Shown: positions 1-13,900 of the stretch, piece by piece
Numbering within the stretch: position 1 is the first letter of the stretch
How the letters are laid out: each line of letters begins with the position of its first letter
DNA from: Luscinia megarhynchos
Taxonomy: Eukaryota > Chordata > Aves > Passeriformes > Turdidae
Reading direction: 5' to 3'
NCBI GenBank assembly: GCA_034336665.1
Contig: CM067569.1
Coordinates: 6,131,820 to 6,195,819 of the forward strand
DNA length: 64,000 bases
The notes under the pieces: model-generated
The model's database searches: none
The model's input: only the letters and a program-made list of their open reading frames with translations
Told to the model about the DNA's origin: nothing
Translations under genes and position numbers: made by a program

Positions 1-167
1 CTGCATGAACCCAGGGTCCATGGGCAGCTGTGCTACACCTGATCCCATCTCTTGTGCATGTGATCACGTCTTTGCCTAGAAAGGAGAGGAGCAGCCCTTT
101 GCAGCTGTCCCCTAGTGCATCCTGTCACACTGATGCCACAGTCCCATGACTTCTTGGAGTATGGATG

Positions 168-732
168 TGTCGCTGTTGGGGCAGATATGACACACAAAAA
201 GACACACTACGTTTCAGAAGGCTAATATCCCTTTTATTACAACAGCATGTTGTTTTTTATACCCTTTACAAAGTTTAATTTTGCTCATTGGTTACAATAG
301 ACCAACATAACGTTCACTGGTGTAAAACCATCTCTACCTCTGTTTTTCACAAAACTTTTATAAAAACACTTTTTCCCAGCTGCAGGGGTTTTTTCTTGCT
401 TGTCTTCTCCTTCTGTTCTTGGTCTCCATACCACACCTGGGTCAGAAATAAACCTCACCTATTAACCCCCTCTGGCTCACAGAGCCTCCTAGCACATGGA
501 TGGGAGATGACGACGGAAAAACACGGCGCAAGAAAAGCAGGCCAGGAGCAAAGGCTGGAGCAGGATGTTTGTTTGGGAGAGCAGAAGCAGCAGAGGATCC
601 AGGGGCAGCAGCACAGCGTGCACAGGAGCAGGAGGGCGGGCTGGGCAGCAGAGCCCCGGTGGCTGCGGAGCCACCGCAAGGAATCGCACCTGGAATCACA
701 CCCGGGGCACAAAGACATTGGAGTCATTGACA
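168..732 (-). mobile_element. Endogenous retroviral LTR, apparently solo, minus orientation
   Basis: Read on the minus strand, the element starts near TGTCAATGACTCC. It has a GC-rich U3-like part, a TATAAAA box (near 255-262), an AATAAA signal (233-238 on the plus strand as TTTATT) and ends with CCCCAACAGCGACA. Both ends carry TG..CA. This structure is typical of avian, especially passerine, ERV LTRs. I see no gag, pol or env on either side, so it is probably a solo LTR. I could not find a convincing target-site duplication, and the upper boundary is less certain than the lower. Confidence 0.7.
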
Positions 733-2795
733 CAGCCCGGCAGCAGTGCGAAATGGCTCCTGGTGCAGTCAGACATTTGGGAGCAGATAAAGGCCCTGAA
801 GAATGCTTCTTTTCTCCCTGGGAGATTAATGTAGATGTGAACGCATTAGCGCTGTTTAAGGGAGAGTATTATCTTTGACAGATAACTGGGATTGGGAATA
901 TTAGATTACCAAATAATGGACCTTTTAAATTCTGTCATCATTACTTATCAGGTACATTAGTTTAAAACCTGCAATTTTGAACTTAGCATTATTGAGCTTT
1001 TGAAAGATTGAATTACTGAGCTTTTGTTTGTGAATGGCTCTGTGAAATTTCCTGAAAAGGATAGTCCTCGTCCTTCATTGTGTCAATGTGAATGCCAAAT
1101 AACATACTTTATTGATATTTACAGACATACAAATGATAGTACTAATGCACCTTAATGTCTGTCTCCCCAAGTGAAAAGCCAGAGCTCTGTTAGATAATAT
1201 GGTGCACTGTATCTCTTTTGTAAACCTGTTTGGAAGAGTTAGTGTTTACCCCCCTTCCTGAAAACCTCATTTGCACAAATAGCCTCACATGGGCAGGTTG
1301 GCAGTACAGGCTTCTGAGGGTCATTTTCTTTTACTCATTAGATAAACCAAAAAATACAGAAGTTACAGACATAGCTTGCAAGTATGGGTTGGCAGGAGAG
1401 CCATGTCCAGTACGTTAAAAATTATTCATAAGCACATCCACAACTGGGTTAGATAGGGAGGATAAAGCCCCATATTCATTAGGTGATGAGTCTCAGTCAA
1501 GGGTTTAGGAGCAAAATTCCCTGCTGAGCTGTTAGATCTCCCAGCTGCCTGCCAAGGGGGCTCAGGGACAGGGTGGTTCAGCAAGATCTGCTCCAAGAGC
1601 CATTTCAGAGAACTCGACTGCTCTGGTGACACAGGTGCCATCTGTGACCTTCCCCTTCTCTGTATGAACTGTGAGATTGAGTCTTCAAGGCAGGATTTTC
1701 AAAGCTGAACAAGGAAATTAATCTCACAAATCCCTTAGACACAGCATGCAAATTGGGTGTTTTCTCTATACCAACACTTTTGAAAACTCACACTGAGTTT
1801 CTCAAAGTTGTTTGGCGAGAGTAAGACTTTTTCTTTTTCAAACTTTTCCGACTTTTTAAGAAGTCAATAGAGTAGCGAGCCAAAAAATATGAAGAATGAT
1901 AAGCCACAGCCATGAAATGCAAAAGGAATGTTTGTGAGAATATATGTTTGTTTAATGAGGTAGGTTCAAATTATGCTCATAGAAAAAATCAGAGAAAAAG
2001 AAAAGATATCCAGCAAATATCCCTGACACTCCACTAGACCCCAAATGTAGGTACCGCCTCTGCCTAAACAACTCAAAAAGCTTGGAAACAGTTTAAAATA
2101 TATTTTGTTTTGCTTGTTCAGTCTTTATGTGTTTTTTTCTCTCTCTTTTTTTTTTTAATTTACCACATTTTTTCATGCCTCTGAGATAAAACCTGTTATA
2201 TTTGTGAACCAGACTTCAAATAGATGAATGCTCTGTAAATGTTAAAAGAAAGAAAATTATTTCAAAAACAGTCTCTTCTTCTGAATGATGCTTTTTTTTT
2301 TTTCCCCCCACAAATGAAATATACTCTCATTTCATATGAATAAAAAACCTGGACATCTATTCAACTCATCAATTCAGCCAACAGTAAGGAGCAAACTCTA
2401 GCTACAGTTACTAATGAATTGTTTATGAGGTCAAGCTTTAAAACTCTGTATGTTTTTGTATGTTCTTCCAAACTCTTCTATGTTCTTAGTTGTCTTTGCT
2501 ACAGAGAGAAGCTTCATTGTTTTACTTGGGTAATTGTAAGATTTGCAAAATGCTACATATTTATCCAAAAAAACCAACCAAGTTGTCTGCACTCACTGAG
2601 GGTGAGAAAGATCAAGATAATGTATTTATTTTTAATTTGGAGCAATTTCGTTGAATCTCACCTGAATTACTCCAGGTATAATTTGTGGCACATAACAATG
2701 GCATTATTTTCTGCAGATTGCAACTGCCTTAGCTATTTATTTGACTCCTAAATTATTGACTGTTCATCACTCTGTACTGGTACATTTTGAAATGT
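733..2795. other. Intergenic, no gene seen
   Basis: AT-rich unique-looking DNA with poly-T tracts near 2145-2157 and 2291-2301. Open frames here are short, lack family resemblance and have no splice context. Confidence 0.6.
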
Positions 2796-2799
2796 ACCT

Positions 2800-2885
2800 T
2801 CCAGTGGAAAATGTCCCTGCTTGTGACAGGAACTGGATGATCTTTAAGGTCTCGTCTAACCCAAACCAGCCTATGCTTCGATGGA
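2800..2885 (+). mobile_element. CR1 LINE 3'-end fragment
   Basis: The segment running from aatgtccctgcttgtgacag through actggatgatctttaagg to cccaaaccagcctatgct resembles the 3' terminal part of chicken-type CR1 elements, in plus orientation. It is diverged and truncated at the 5' end, as CR1 copies usually are. Confidence 0.75.
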
Positions 2886-3499
2886 AAGATAATAAGGATG
2901 TGCAAACACAGGAAAATACAACCAATCCAAAATGAGTAGAATGATCCCTCAGCCCAAAATTAACAAAGCTATGGATAATAACACTAGAATATGAGGGTAG
3001 AGACATGAGGGCATCCTCTTCCTGTGTGACATGAGGATGTCTTGTGCAAAATGAAACAAGCCAATATGCCTCATTCCAGCCAAGGCTAACATCTGCTTTT
3101 GTATTTGGGGAGTAATGTGACTCAGAGACCCACAAATGCTTTTTCTTGCCTCTACAAGCTCTTTTCATTATGCTAAAAGCTAATTGCCATTTTAATTTTT
3201 AGATCACCATTCTCATTACTTGCTGCTTAAAAAAACAAAAAAAAAAAGAAAAAGAAAAAGGCTTAAGGTTTGAGCTGTGTGTAGTGCTGGAGAGCTTGCA
3301 TGAGCATCAAAACTTTTTTCCCCCACAGTGCATGGGGAAAGCATCAATGGCTCAGCAGAAACTGGAATATCCAGAACCCCAAAATAATGGTGGTAAAACT
3401 TTCCTCCTTGAGCTATTGCTCACGAGGGTTTTTGCACCTTCTTTGAAATGGATGCTAAGATTCAAAGGAAGATTTTAGGATTTTGGGGGGATATGATTT

Positions 3500-3592
3500 A
3501 GGGGTAATTATCATGGTGCTTGGCTTACAGCTGGACTAGATGGTCTTGAGTTTCTTGCAGCCCTGACAGTCCTGTGATTCTGTGATCAGTTA
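3500..3592 (+). mobile_element. CR1 LINE 3'-end fragment
   Basis: The stretch ctggactagatggtcttgag, then cagccctgacagtcctgtga and an ending ttctgtga match the CR1 3' tail, including the terminal ATTCTGTGA-type octamer repeat. The 5' limit is a guess because the upstream part is degraded. Confidence 0.75.
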
Positions 3593-3919
3593 CTAAAAAC
3601 CAGTTTTCTCTGGTGTCCTCCTTAGAGGGACAAGGTGTCTGTCCCACAGGTGGTGAATGTCATCCCCTCACAAGAAAGCAGAACTGCTTGAACTTAAACC
3701 ATTTCTGTTCAAGATGAGTGGGAATATATCCAAACTGCTTGACATGACCTTACTCAAATTTACAGAAGCCTGTTCAAAGAGCACATCCTACTTCTACCAT
3801 CCCAGAGCAATTTTTAAGCATTTCAAGCCATGTTCTGTTGACTTGCACAACACCACAAACACCCACTGCCGTTCATGCAGGCTGAATGACTGCAACATCT
3901 CCCACCCTGTGGAATTTCA

Positions 3920-4005
3920 CAGTGAAAAAAATGTTGGGAAAGGAAGGAGATCCAGCTTTTCTACTCCAGTGAAAATGATGGGAAAGGAAGGAGATCCAGA
4001 TTTTC
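3920..4005. repeat. Imperfect tandem duplication, about 47-bp unit
   Basis: The block cagtgaaaa...gggaaaggaaggagatccag occurs at about 3920-3958 and again at about 3967-4002, with small indels and substitutions. It is a local duplication with no visible function. Confidence 0.8.
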
Positions 4006-4009
4006 CTTG

Positions 4010-7000
4010 CTGTCCCTCCTTCAGCCTCCTCTCTCCTGCTCCTACAAATCTTTGCATACTGAATGGATGAAATGAAGTTTGTAACCTGAGGTCAGCTGGG
4101 CCTTGCAATGCCCAGCATGAAAAGCTTTTGGGCACCTCAAAGGAGCAGCACTGGCACTAGAGTTATGTGCATTAGGCACTAGCACTGTTATTTATGCCTA
4201 TTAATAAAGAATCTTTCAGATAATGACCAACAAAAGTGCTTTAGTTTAGGGCACAGAACAGAAAGATTACATGCTAATGGCAACAGCCAGGAAAGAAACA
4301 TGATAGGCAGGGACAGAGAAGAGTAAACAAGAGAGGCAGAATTTGAAAATGGCAAAGATGCAAGCAAATATTTGTGCAGACTAGCTAATGTCCATCTACC
4401 ACCACAGTGCCTGGGGATGTGGCCCCCAAGGAGGACCCAAAGCTCCCTCCTGTCTGTGTCTCAAGGGGAAAAGGCTTATCCAGCCAGAAAATGCCCCAGC
4501 ACTTTGGGGAAGAGGAGATATTTCTCAGACATACACTTCAGAGTGGAATTCTCCAAGAGATACTTGAGACACTTTGTTAAGCACAAAAACTCAGAAGCTG
4601 CTGGGATGCAGGGCCAGACAAAGCCCCCGTGGGGAATTCTGAGGGAGCAGAAATGCTGACACACAATCCTTGAAGTGTTTGTATTTTGTTAGATGCAGAA
4701 CTGAAATCCAGCTAAGCAAAAATATTCCACTTGAAAAAAATAAAGTTTAATAAGCTCAGTGCCCAAATGCCTGTGTTTAAAGCTCAGGTACATTTGATGT
4801 CAAAACCAGAACAATGTTATTGGAAGAAAAGATGCAAATTAGAGAGTCTAATCTCTGTGCAGTGATCAGCACACTCACTTTATCAGGTTTCCATCTGTCA
4901 TCTGAGCTGCAAGTTTACAGGCAATGTACTGTCTGTCCCGAAATCTACATCTCTGATAAGGCATTTGGGTTTCTGTACTGGAGAGTCTCCTCCACAGAGA
5001 TAACCAGTCTTTTATTTGGGAAAAAGGTAAGGGAATTTATTCACAAACATACTGGAAAACGGACAGCTTTTCTGTCTGTTTTCACTTTTGAAAGAATGCT
5101 GCAATTTCAAAGTTTTCTCCTAGAACAGGAATAAAATTTCCAAGCTCGGAAAAAATGTTTAGAATAAACAGGTTTTTTTTAGGTGATGGTAAAGAGTACT
5201 GTCAATGGAACTAAATGGAATTTAAAAGTCCATCAGATTATCAAACTTTTCTGTATAGTTTTCCTAGAAGTTAATTTTCTAGTAGATCTCAAAACTCCCG
5301 GTTAAAGACCCAAAAATACTATTAAGGAAAAAAATTAAAAGCACAGGTGCTAGGGTGCCATGCTGGACAGAAGTCTTGGTGGTGAATGCTGAGGAAGCAG
5401 AAATATTGACATTTCTGAGTACTGAGCACTGTTCATATAGGGAATTTCAAAGGGTTTTTCCTTATTTTATGTGAGATTTAATTTCAACCTAAAAATTGTT
5501 CTATGCTTGCAATAAAGCACCAGAAGTAGCAAATCTGAATGAGATATCCCATAGACAGGGGAAAGGCAGAAGTGTTTTATATCAAACCTATTTAGTCCCT
5601 AAAGTCAACTGTGCATGGAATCCATGCTTTATGACTGCCAGGTAACCACAGACTTGGGTATTATTATAACACAGAAAAGCTGAATTGATACATCTGTAAA
5701 ATTTACAGACCTTTTTATTGTGCACATATGATTTTGCAAAAGGAAATAAACACTTCTGAAACACAGACCCTCTGTGAGCAGCCCCCTGATAACAAATCTG
5801 AACCACCTCTAGATGAATCTACTGTTGCTCTTTGTCCACATATTAAACAAGATTAAAATAAAAAAGTAGAAAACCAGAGTGCCAAAAACTTGCATAAAAC
5901 TGATTAAAACTTATAAGCCCTTTGTGCAACAGGTGTGAAATCCAGATGCAATGTGCATTATGTTGCCACCTGGGCTCATCTTATTCTGGCCAAAACAATA
6001 TCCTCTGCAGGTGTGCAGGAGAAGCAGGAACCTAAAGTGCTTTGGAGAAAGGGGAGAAAGTGGCAGCTTTGGCTGAGGCTCTCACATCAAGGGTGACAGG
6101 ATGAGCAGGTCTGTATGCAGAAATCCCTGTGTGCAGAACCATTCAGATGTGGGCACCAAGAAATACCTTTTGCCAGAAACATTTCTCTGAGTACTTCTGC
6201 TGACACAGCTGGAAATGGCAGCACATGCCAGTAGCAATATTTCCTGGGATTAATAAAAGAAGGATCAATTAGACAAACATAGTCTTTCATATTTATCATA
6301 ATCGCCATATTTATGAGCTGATTCTGACATTTCTTTTCCTTTCCACTTTTCTCCTTTCTGCTGCAGAAGTAGCTGAAGAATGCTGATGAGATATGAATGA
6401 CAGTAATTCGACCCTTAGCTGTGTCCAGTGCATAAGGTTCAAACTCAAACGAGAGGGTTTTGGAGAGAGAAATAATAAATTTCACTCGTGATCCTGGTTT
6501 CTCAGCTTCTGTGAAGCACCAGGTCCACCAGGAAAGTGCTGGTTGCTTCATGAATACCTGGTGTTTCTTCCTCATCAGTGCAAAATTCATTAAAACTGTG
6601 AGTGAGACTTCTTAAATCTTCTGCATTATTTCCTGTATAAGAAATGTATAATGTACATCTCTCATTCAGCTGAGAGAGGTTCTCAGCAGCATTTCTCCAC
6701 AGTGACCTGCATCACTTCTCCACAGCTATTTGGAAGGTAGAGCATCCAATCCAGGGGAAGAGATACACTTTGAGCATTTGCAAGACTTTGTTATTCAAAA
6801 CACAGTTTGAAAATGGCTGTAGGAATTTAATTAGAAACTTCTATTAGAAGATTAGATGACTAGAACAAAGAAAACCAGTGAAAAGACTTCTTATTAAAAC
6901 CAGTAGCACTGCAGAATATTGATAATATAACAAAGGAATGAGTGGATATGCATAGCAAATTACTAAAGGTTACAGATAAATGTCCAAAACTTAGTTTCTG

Positions 7001-10000
7001 GTTGTCCTGGTATATACAGGAGTCACTGAGAGATGACATGTGGTCAATACAGTGGCTGAGGTAGCCAGAGGTGTCAGAGCACAAAGCTCAGCAGTTCTGT
7101 GCAGCTTGTTTGCATCTTTTCAGCTCTAGTGCATTAAGTGAAGCATGAACAAACACACACAATTCCACAGGTTGCAGCACAAATTCTAGCCACAGAGATT
7201 AGACTCCTCTGATAAAGAATCATGCTTGGAAGAAGGTGAGTCTATGCCTGGAAAAGGACTGGAGCAAGAAGAGACTCACAGTTCTGGGCAATGCAGAATC
7301 CCTAAATATCCTCATTGGGCAATGGCAGCTCAGGTGAGCTTAAGCCCTAGAAATTGTTGCCCAGAAAAGTGTCTGAGCAGATTCCCTGGACAGAGAATAA
7401 GAAAAAAAAATAAATGAGAGATTTAAGGTCAAACTTGAACATAATTGGAATCTTCCTGGAATGCAGATGAGTTGCCATTTGTTGTCAATACTTAGAATGT
7501 TCTTACTCAAAACAGTCCTCACAGTCCTATTGTTTCCACCCAAGAGTGGTTTGTATTTTCAGTAACTATCCAATCCCAAGTTCTTATAGTTCTGTCCTCT
7601 ACAACCACCTGATCTGTGCCTAGTTTTATAATTTCTATAACCAGGAGCTCAGCCTTATTCAAATCAACCTTTCTGATCCAGTCACTTTTGAATCTGCACT
7701 GCAAACTTTCAAGACTCAGCCAAGAGCAGTCAGTGGGTTTGCAGGATGTGGGAACAGCTGAGGCTCAAAGCACTCTCCTTTTCACATCAGAAGTGCTGGA
7801 TTCCCCCAGTCATCAAGGGTGAGAGTGTTGGTTGTGTCTGCACAAACCATAAAAAAGAAGGGAGGAAACCAATAATTAGCACACAAAGATTTGCACAGAC
7901 AAGTTTCCTCTTCATTAGTACAATACAGCATTTTAGTGGTTGCCAGTTACTAAAAGGTTAATATATTTGAATATTTCCAAGAACAAGTAAGGGTATTACA
8001 AGATGAACAGATAGCTAGATGGATGACTGTAAAATACTAGAAAATTGCTGATTACTTTGCTAAAGGGCAGAGGCAAATTACAATCATTGTCTTTTGTTCT
8101 TGTGAACCCAAGGCATTCTTTTTTTTAATTTTTTTTTTTTTTTTTGTAGTCAAGTTATTTTAAAATGAACCATAGAAGAAACTATGATGTCCTAGGAAAA
8201 ACTGAATATAGCCCAGGATATTTAAATGGGTCATGAAGCCAACCTGGTGTTTGTACATTTCAGAGGCTTCATGCAGTTTGGAAATGGCAAGAAAACATTC
8301 AAATGTCATTGTAACATCATTACAGTATCTTAAGGTAAATGTAATGGAAACACAAGCATCCTCCCCTTTGAACACAGAGAGGAAATTGTACAGCTACTGC
8401 AATACAAAACTCTCACCTAGTTCACAAGTCTAAAAATCAAAAAATCATTTCTTCTACAGTACTTGCTGATGAAATTAGATGGGCTTACTTGCTTAGAAAA
8501 GTGAGGACTAAGGAGGAGAAGCATGTGATGGTGGCAGAACAACTCTGAAACAGACCTTGCTTGGTACTTACAATTTTTCCATAATAATTATTACTACCCT
8601 ACTGAAACAAACCAACCCCCTCAAATCCAAACATCACAAGTCCTCCACTTTTTCAAAAGTCTTTGATGGTTTCTAAAAAATCCTGGTTATACTGTGACTA
8701 TTTCTTCTTCTAAACTCAGAAGAAGAAACAAACTCTGTCTGAAGAAAAATTAACCCATCTTCAGTCTTTGAGGTTGCTACATGGCAAGAGTACAGCTGCT
8801 GGTGGCTTCTCACCCAGCAGCCATCTGGACTAAAATGCATTTTTATTTGAGTACATCCTTGTTTTGTCATGAAGAATGACTGAATCGCTGATGACATTGA
8901 TTTTGTGCAAGAGTACAATGATAGCTGGGAGCACCAACCATCCTGGCCATGGCTGAGAGCTCCCTTGACTTGAAGCTCAGCAAAGCAAAGTTTTCACTTT
9001 GTTCTCCTTGGTCTCTGGCAGCAGCTTGGTGACAGCACAGGGGAGAGCAGGGCAGCAGCCCAGGAATTCCCAAGGATGCCAGTCAAGCTCAGGAGGAGCC
9101 TGGCAGCCTTTTCCAGGGACAAGGGGTCACCCTGGGGGCAACTGGGACCTTTGGAAGTCAGCAGCCTTGGGATTCTCTTGGGCCCTCTTCTTTAGGCTAC
9201 AGTTCCTTCAAATTCCACTCAAAACAACTCTGCTATTCCCCCAACCACACAACATCTATTTAAACTTATGTTTATATGGTAATATTTAAATTATAACGCA
9301 CTGGCCTTTCACCTTTAGGTTCCTGACTGGATTCAAACCCTCTTCCTATGGGAAATGAGTTTGGTGGCCTAAGCAGAGTCTCGAGTAGACAAAAGTCCTT
9401 ATCTCTAAACTCCAAACATAATTCAGCACAACATGTCATGATTGGAATTCCCTGCTCAGGAAAAGACAAGGAATGAGCTTGTGTCAAAAGTAAATTACCT
9501 AAGTAATCAAATCAATACTGAATTCAAAGTGGAAATATCAAAATTATCAGGTGGTGCTGTGGAGGCTACAAAATTGCTGTTTAGCACAATGTTTTCCAGC
9601 TATATTCAAAATGAGAAATGACATTTAGAGCAGATAAACTACAAAAAATGAGGTCAAAGCTGCAAAGAAGCATTAGCTGAGAACCTTAATAAATTAAAAA
9701 ATTTCCTTGAATAGCACCTTATCTCTCCTGGAAGAATGCATACAGTCTGGAACTGTGTATCTTCACTCCTCACAAGTAGGAGGCAAAGAACCATGATCTG
9801 CATCTCAGATACATCAGAAGATGGCTGAGCATGGGGTAGAAATACCATTTAGAGGGGAGTCCTTACACAAATCTGATGAGTTTAAAATTGGACATTGCAT
9901 GTTGTGACAAATTACCTACAGATGAACTCTCATAACTTTAAGTTAAAAGAAATTCAAGAAAATACAGGTAAGTACAGTCTCTTTCTTGGGCTGGAGGGGA

Positions 10001-10480
10001 TAAAAAGGTGTAAAAGGCTATGAACCTTTTTACCTGATGATGAAAAAAGCAAAACAAAGTCTCTCTTAGCCATGTTGTGATCCTTGATGCACCTTGTGGT
10101 CAAGTTCACGTGGCATCAGATACCCACTTCATCCCTGGATGTTTGCTTTATAGTCTCTTCCCTTAACTCACCACAAAATGGATGACAGTCTCACTACAGA
10201 ATGGCATCACTTGTCAAACTTCAGATTACTGATCATAAAAATATCAGTTATTCTTTGAAGGATTGTTTGAGCACTCTTTCTTTTTTTTTTATTATTTTAT
10301 TTTTATCAGCATTACTGTTTAGTGCAACGTACACAAGGGGTTGAGTGGGGTAGAGATGGTGGAAAGAAATCAAACCTGGCTGAAGAGCTAAGAGTTTGCA
10401 ATACCCTACCCATACAAACAAGCTTCTATCGCAGTTATAGACAGCAGAAATAAAAGGGAGCTTTTTGGCTCACAGCTATA
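4010..10480. other. Intergenic, no gene seen
   Basis: AT-rich DNA with poly-T/A tracts (for example 8119-8146). A 167-codon open frame on the minus strand at 6087-6590 has no recognisable motif and no support as an exon. No RNA gene was recognised. Confidence 0.55.
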
Positions 10481-10489
10481 AAAAAAAAA

Positions 10490-10960
10490 TTATCATAGTG
10501 ATGAAGTTCCTCAGCCATCAACAGAGCTGTGATAACGCTGTTTGATGATGATTTTCCCATGAATGTTAAACAGCCGCCACTGCGGAGGAAAAGGAGCTTA
10601 TCTGCACCTAATACTGATCTCTAATTCCTGCCCTTCTTGAACCATCCATTTTCTAACAGCATTAACTGGCAAATTTACATCCCATCTTAATGCTGCTAAA
10701 GAGGACAGGAGATGAAGAGTAAATGACAGCAGTGTAATGAGGATGGCTTTTTTCTCCTTTCTCTTTAATGGCTGAAGATTTACACAATTGTCTGTAAGCT
10801 TATATAGAGAGCTTACCTGAACCTTTTGCCAGCATGGATTCAACTTACAGGAGCTTTTGTTAACTAAATACACATAAATATTTTTAAGGAGGTTTAATAT
10901 TGTGACTTCAAAGAAAGCTAAAAGACAGGATGAGAAAAAATATTTTTTTAGCATTTTGAT
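10490..10960. other. Candidate conserved non-coding block
   Basis: Low-repeat sequence of balanced composition (including the CpG-containing cagccgccactgcggagg near 10570-10588) between AT-rich flanks. Its texture resembles conserved non-coding DNA, but this is an impression that only alignment can test. Confidence 0.25.
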
Positions 10961-13900
10961 TGTGGATAAAAATTGCTAATATTTCTTTCTTAAGCAGATG
11001 CAGTTGTATTTACAGAATAAAAAAATTAGATTGTAATAAAAATTCTTCTGCTGCTAAAAAATGCTCGTCTTTTTTCTGTCACGCGGAAGAAGAAATTTTT
11101 TTTTTCCAGTTACAGAATTTTAGTGAAGAATTATCTGCAAAACTCAGAAATCAATGGTTATCCAAGTACATTATGTAGAGCTGTGTTTCACATGTCACCC
11201 ACAATATGGATTGCTTTCTGATCATGTTGCTGCCATTGGAAAAGAAGGCGCTGCCCTGCATGGCAGAGAGCACAGCAAGGAGGGAATGTTCCAGCACAGG
11301 AAACCACAGCAACAACACTTGGCCAGATTCAGTCAGAGTCCCTCTACAGATCCAGAATGTCATTTCAGTGGAAATCAGAACCAGCTCAAGATGTGCTGTT
11401 GATATTCAAAAGGCTCTTGGTCTGACTGATACAAAAGACTAAATTTAATTAGCAAGAAATTTTTTTAAGATAGCTTTTCCTCCCCTATTCTTAATTTGTT
11501 TCATACATACTATTTCTCCAGGGTGTGTAAGGAATACTGGAGTTGAAAGGGCAAACAGAAAATATTGTTTAGAAATACAGGGGTGGAGGCTTCAAATCCC
11601 ACTCTCTGAGAATAACCCAGCAAAGGTGTATGGAAGAAATACAAGATGGGGACATTGCTATTTTTCAAAGACTTTTGTTAAAAGATTTTCAATTTAATCC
11701 TCAGAAATTTCAGTGTTTGTTTAACACACTGCCACAATTTCTATGTCAGGCATGTCTCAAGTATTTAATACAAGATAAATATGCATCTATGGATCGATGC
11801 ATATATATACACACATACACACACAAGTTTAATATGGTACTGATCAAAAAACACAAACTATAAGATATTAAAAATTAATTTTTATTCTTCTGTCAGTAAT
11901 ATGGAAAGCTGTGAATGTGCCTTGAGAAGAGCACCTCAGCAGTGCCCTGTGTGCTGCCATACACCTGTGATGGCTCAGCTGGTGGAAGTTCAGGAGCCCT
12001 GAACCATTGCTGTGCTGGAAATGGGAGCAGAGAGCAGCCCCAGGCCAGCTGCTGTTGCTGTAGTGGCTGTGGGAGACACTTACTCCTGGAAGCACATGCA
12101 TCTCAGAATGCAAACTTCCTTTCCTCTTAGGATAATATTTGGCAGCTACATTTATAGAGCATCCTCATCTAAGACTCCAGGGCCTAGATTTTCTAAGATG
12201 TTTAGGTTTCTAAACTGCTTTACCACCTTTGATAACTCTGGCATTTATTTTTGAGGACATTGGAACATGCTGGAGGCAGAATCCAAGACATCCAATACAG
12301 AATGCACAGGACTGATTACTGAAAAACATACTTTTTCACTATCTATAAATGAAAAGTTTGTGTGCCTGCTCTTCTAAATCAATCCCTTGGTTCTGAGGCT
12401 GGTAAAAAATTAAGCCAATTTGTAATCTGTATTTACTGTCCACAAAAATGTAAACAATGTGAGCTTCAAGACAATCTAGTCAGCCAACCTCAACCAATTG
12501 AACACAACTTTCTTCTAAGCTTATAAAGACACTGATTACCTGCCATAAGTAGATCTCAGTGAGTGAAATGAAAGTCCTACATACACAGAATAAATAAGAG
12601 GCTCATCTGAGGGCTTCTGTTTATTGATCAATTCAGATTTTTTTCCAAATAATTTATTTTTAAGCAGTACATTGCCATGGCCCAACACTACCTAGGTTCC
12701 AGAATCACTAAGGAAGTTGTCACAGTGGTCTTCACAGAAAAAAAAGAAACCTGCATTTTGTGATGTATAGATCAAACCCATTTCAGAGGCTGGGAAGGTC
12801 TGTATAATCCTGTTTTGGTTTTGATTTTCCTTTGAGCATCACCCAAGCCTTCACTACAGCTGGCTTCTTGGCTGACAGAAGTGTCCTGTCACAGACTTGT
12901 CTGCCTCTTCCAAGGAGGTCCCAAACTGAACCATTTTCCTCACCTTTATATGCAATTATCACATGCTTGTTATTGGAGCTGTCTGCATGACATATTAGCA
13001 CTCTGCAGTTTGACTTTTCTGGCAGCCCAACCTTCTCATTGCATAAAACTTCCTCACAGGACACAAAGGAAGACACCTAAAATCAGAAGCAAATGGGAAC
13101 CCAAATACACAGCTGTATATAAATGTAGAGGACACTGGAAAAGACTCCAGGAAAAAACCTTGCCACTCATGTCTCACTCTCTGCAGGGCTGTAATCATGA
13201 AAGTATCTCACTACAGCTGGGTGAGAATTTTTTACAAAATGCTGTTTCAAGGAAAAATAGTGCTTTTGTAATAAGAATAAAAATATTATTTTCTTATAAA
13301 ATCTGAATATATCTGTCAGGCAGGAACTCCCTTTGAAATGACGGGTTTGGGGTTTGCTTTTGTTTTAAAATGAAACTGAAACTGATTAATTGAAAACATC
13401 TGAATTGTACTTCTCATGAGTCACTGCAGTGTATTGTGAAGAAAAACAGTTCAAACTACACCACAGAAAACATCTGTTTGGGGTAACAAACCAAAACGAA
13501 ACAGTTTAACATTTTTATATTATTTATATTATATTATTTATAGTAAACCAAAAAATCAGTATGATATAATGAAGGAAGATACATCAAAACTTAAGCATAG
13601 TAGATATTTCTGTTTTCAGCCAGTTCCTGCACCCACACTTAGATCCAGAAATCAAATCAGTTTACAGGTGGCTGGATGGCAAGAAGGTGCAAAGCCATGT
13701 CAGCATGGCAGTGTTTCCAATGACCCTGCAATGAAATTCAAATTTTCATTTTGCTGCCCACCATAAATAAATAGAACAACATGAAAGAAAGGAAACTAGA
13801 AGCAACAGCACATATCCACCTGCATTACACCTTTGAAATGAGACTGAAAGATAAAATTTTGGCACAAAATTTCAGTGTTTCCGCTCATAGCATCAGAATC

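Noticed and set aside
288..878. 196-codon plus-strand open frame
   Set aside because: It lies mostly within an LTR in the opposite orientation; the length is due to the GC-rich U3-like part. No protein family resemblance.
6087..6590. 167-codon minus-strand open frame
   Set aside because: No recognisable domain, no promoter or splice context, low-complexity composition typical of chance frames.
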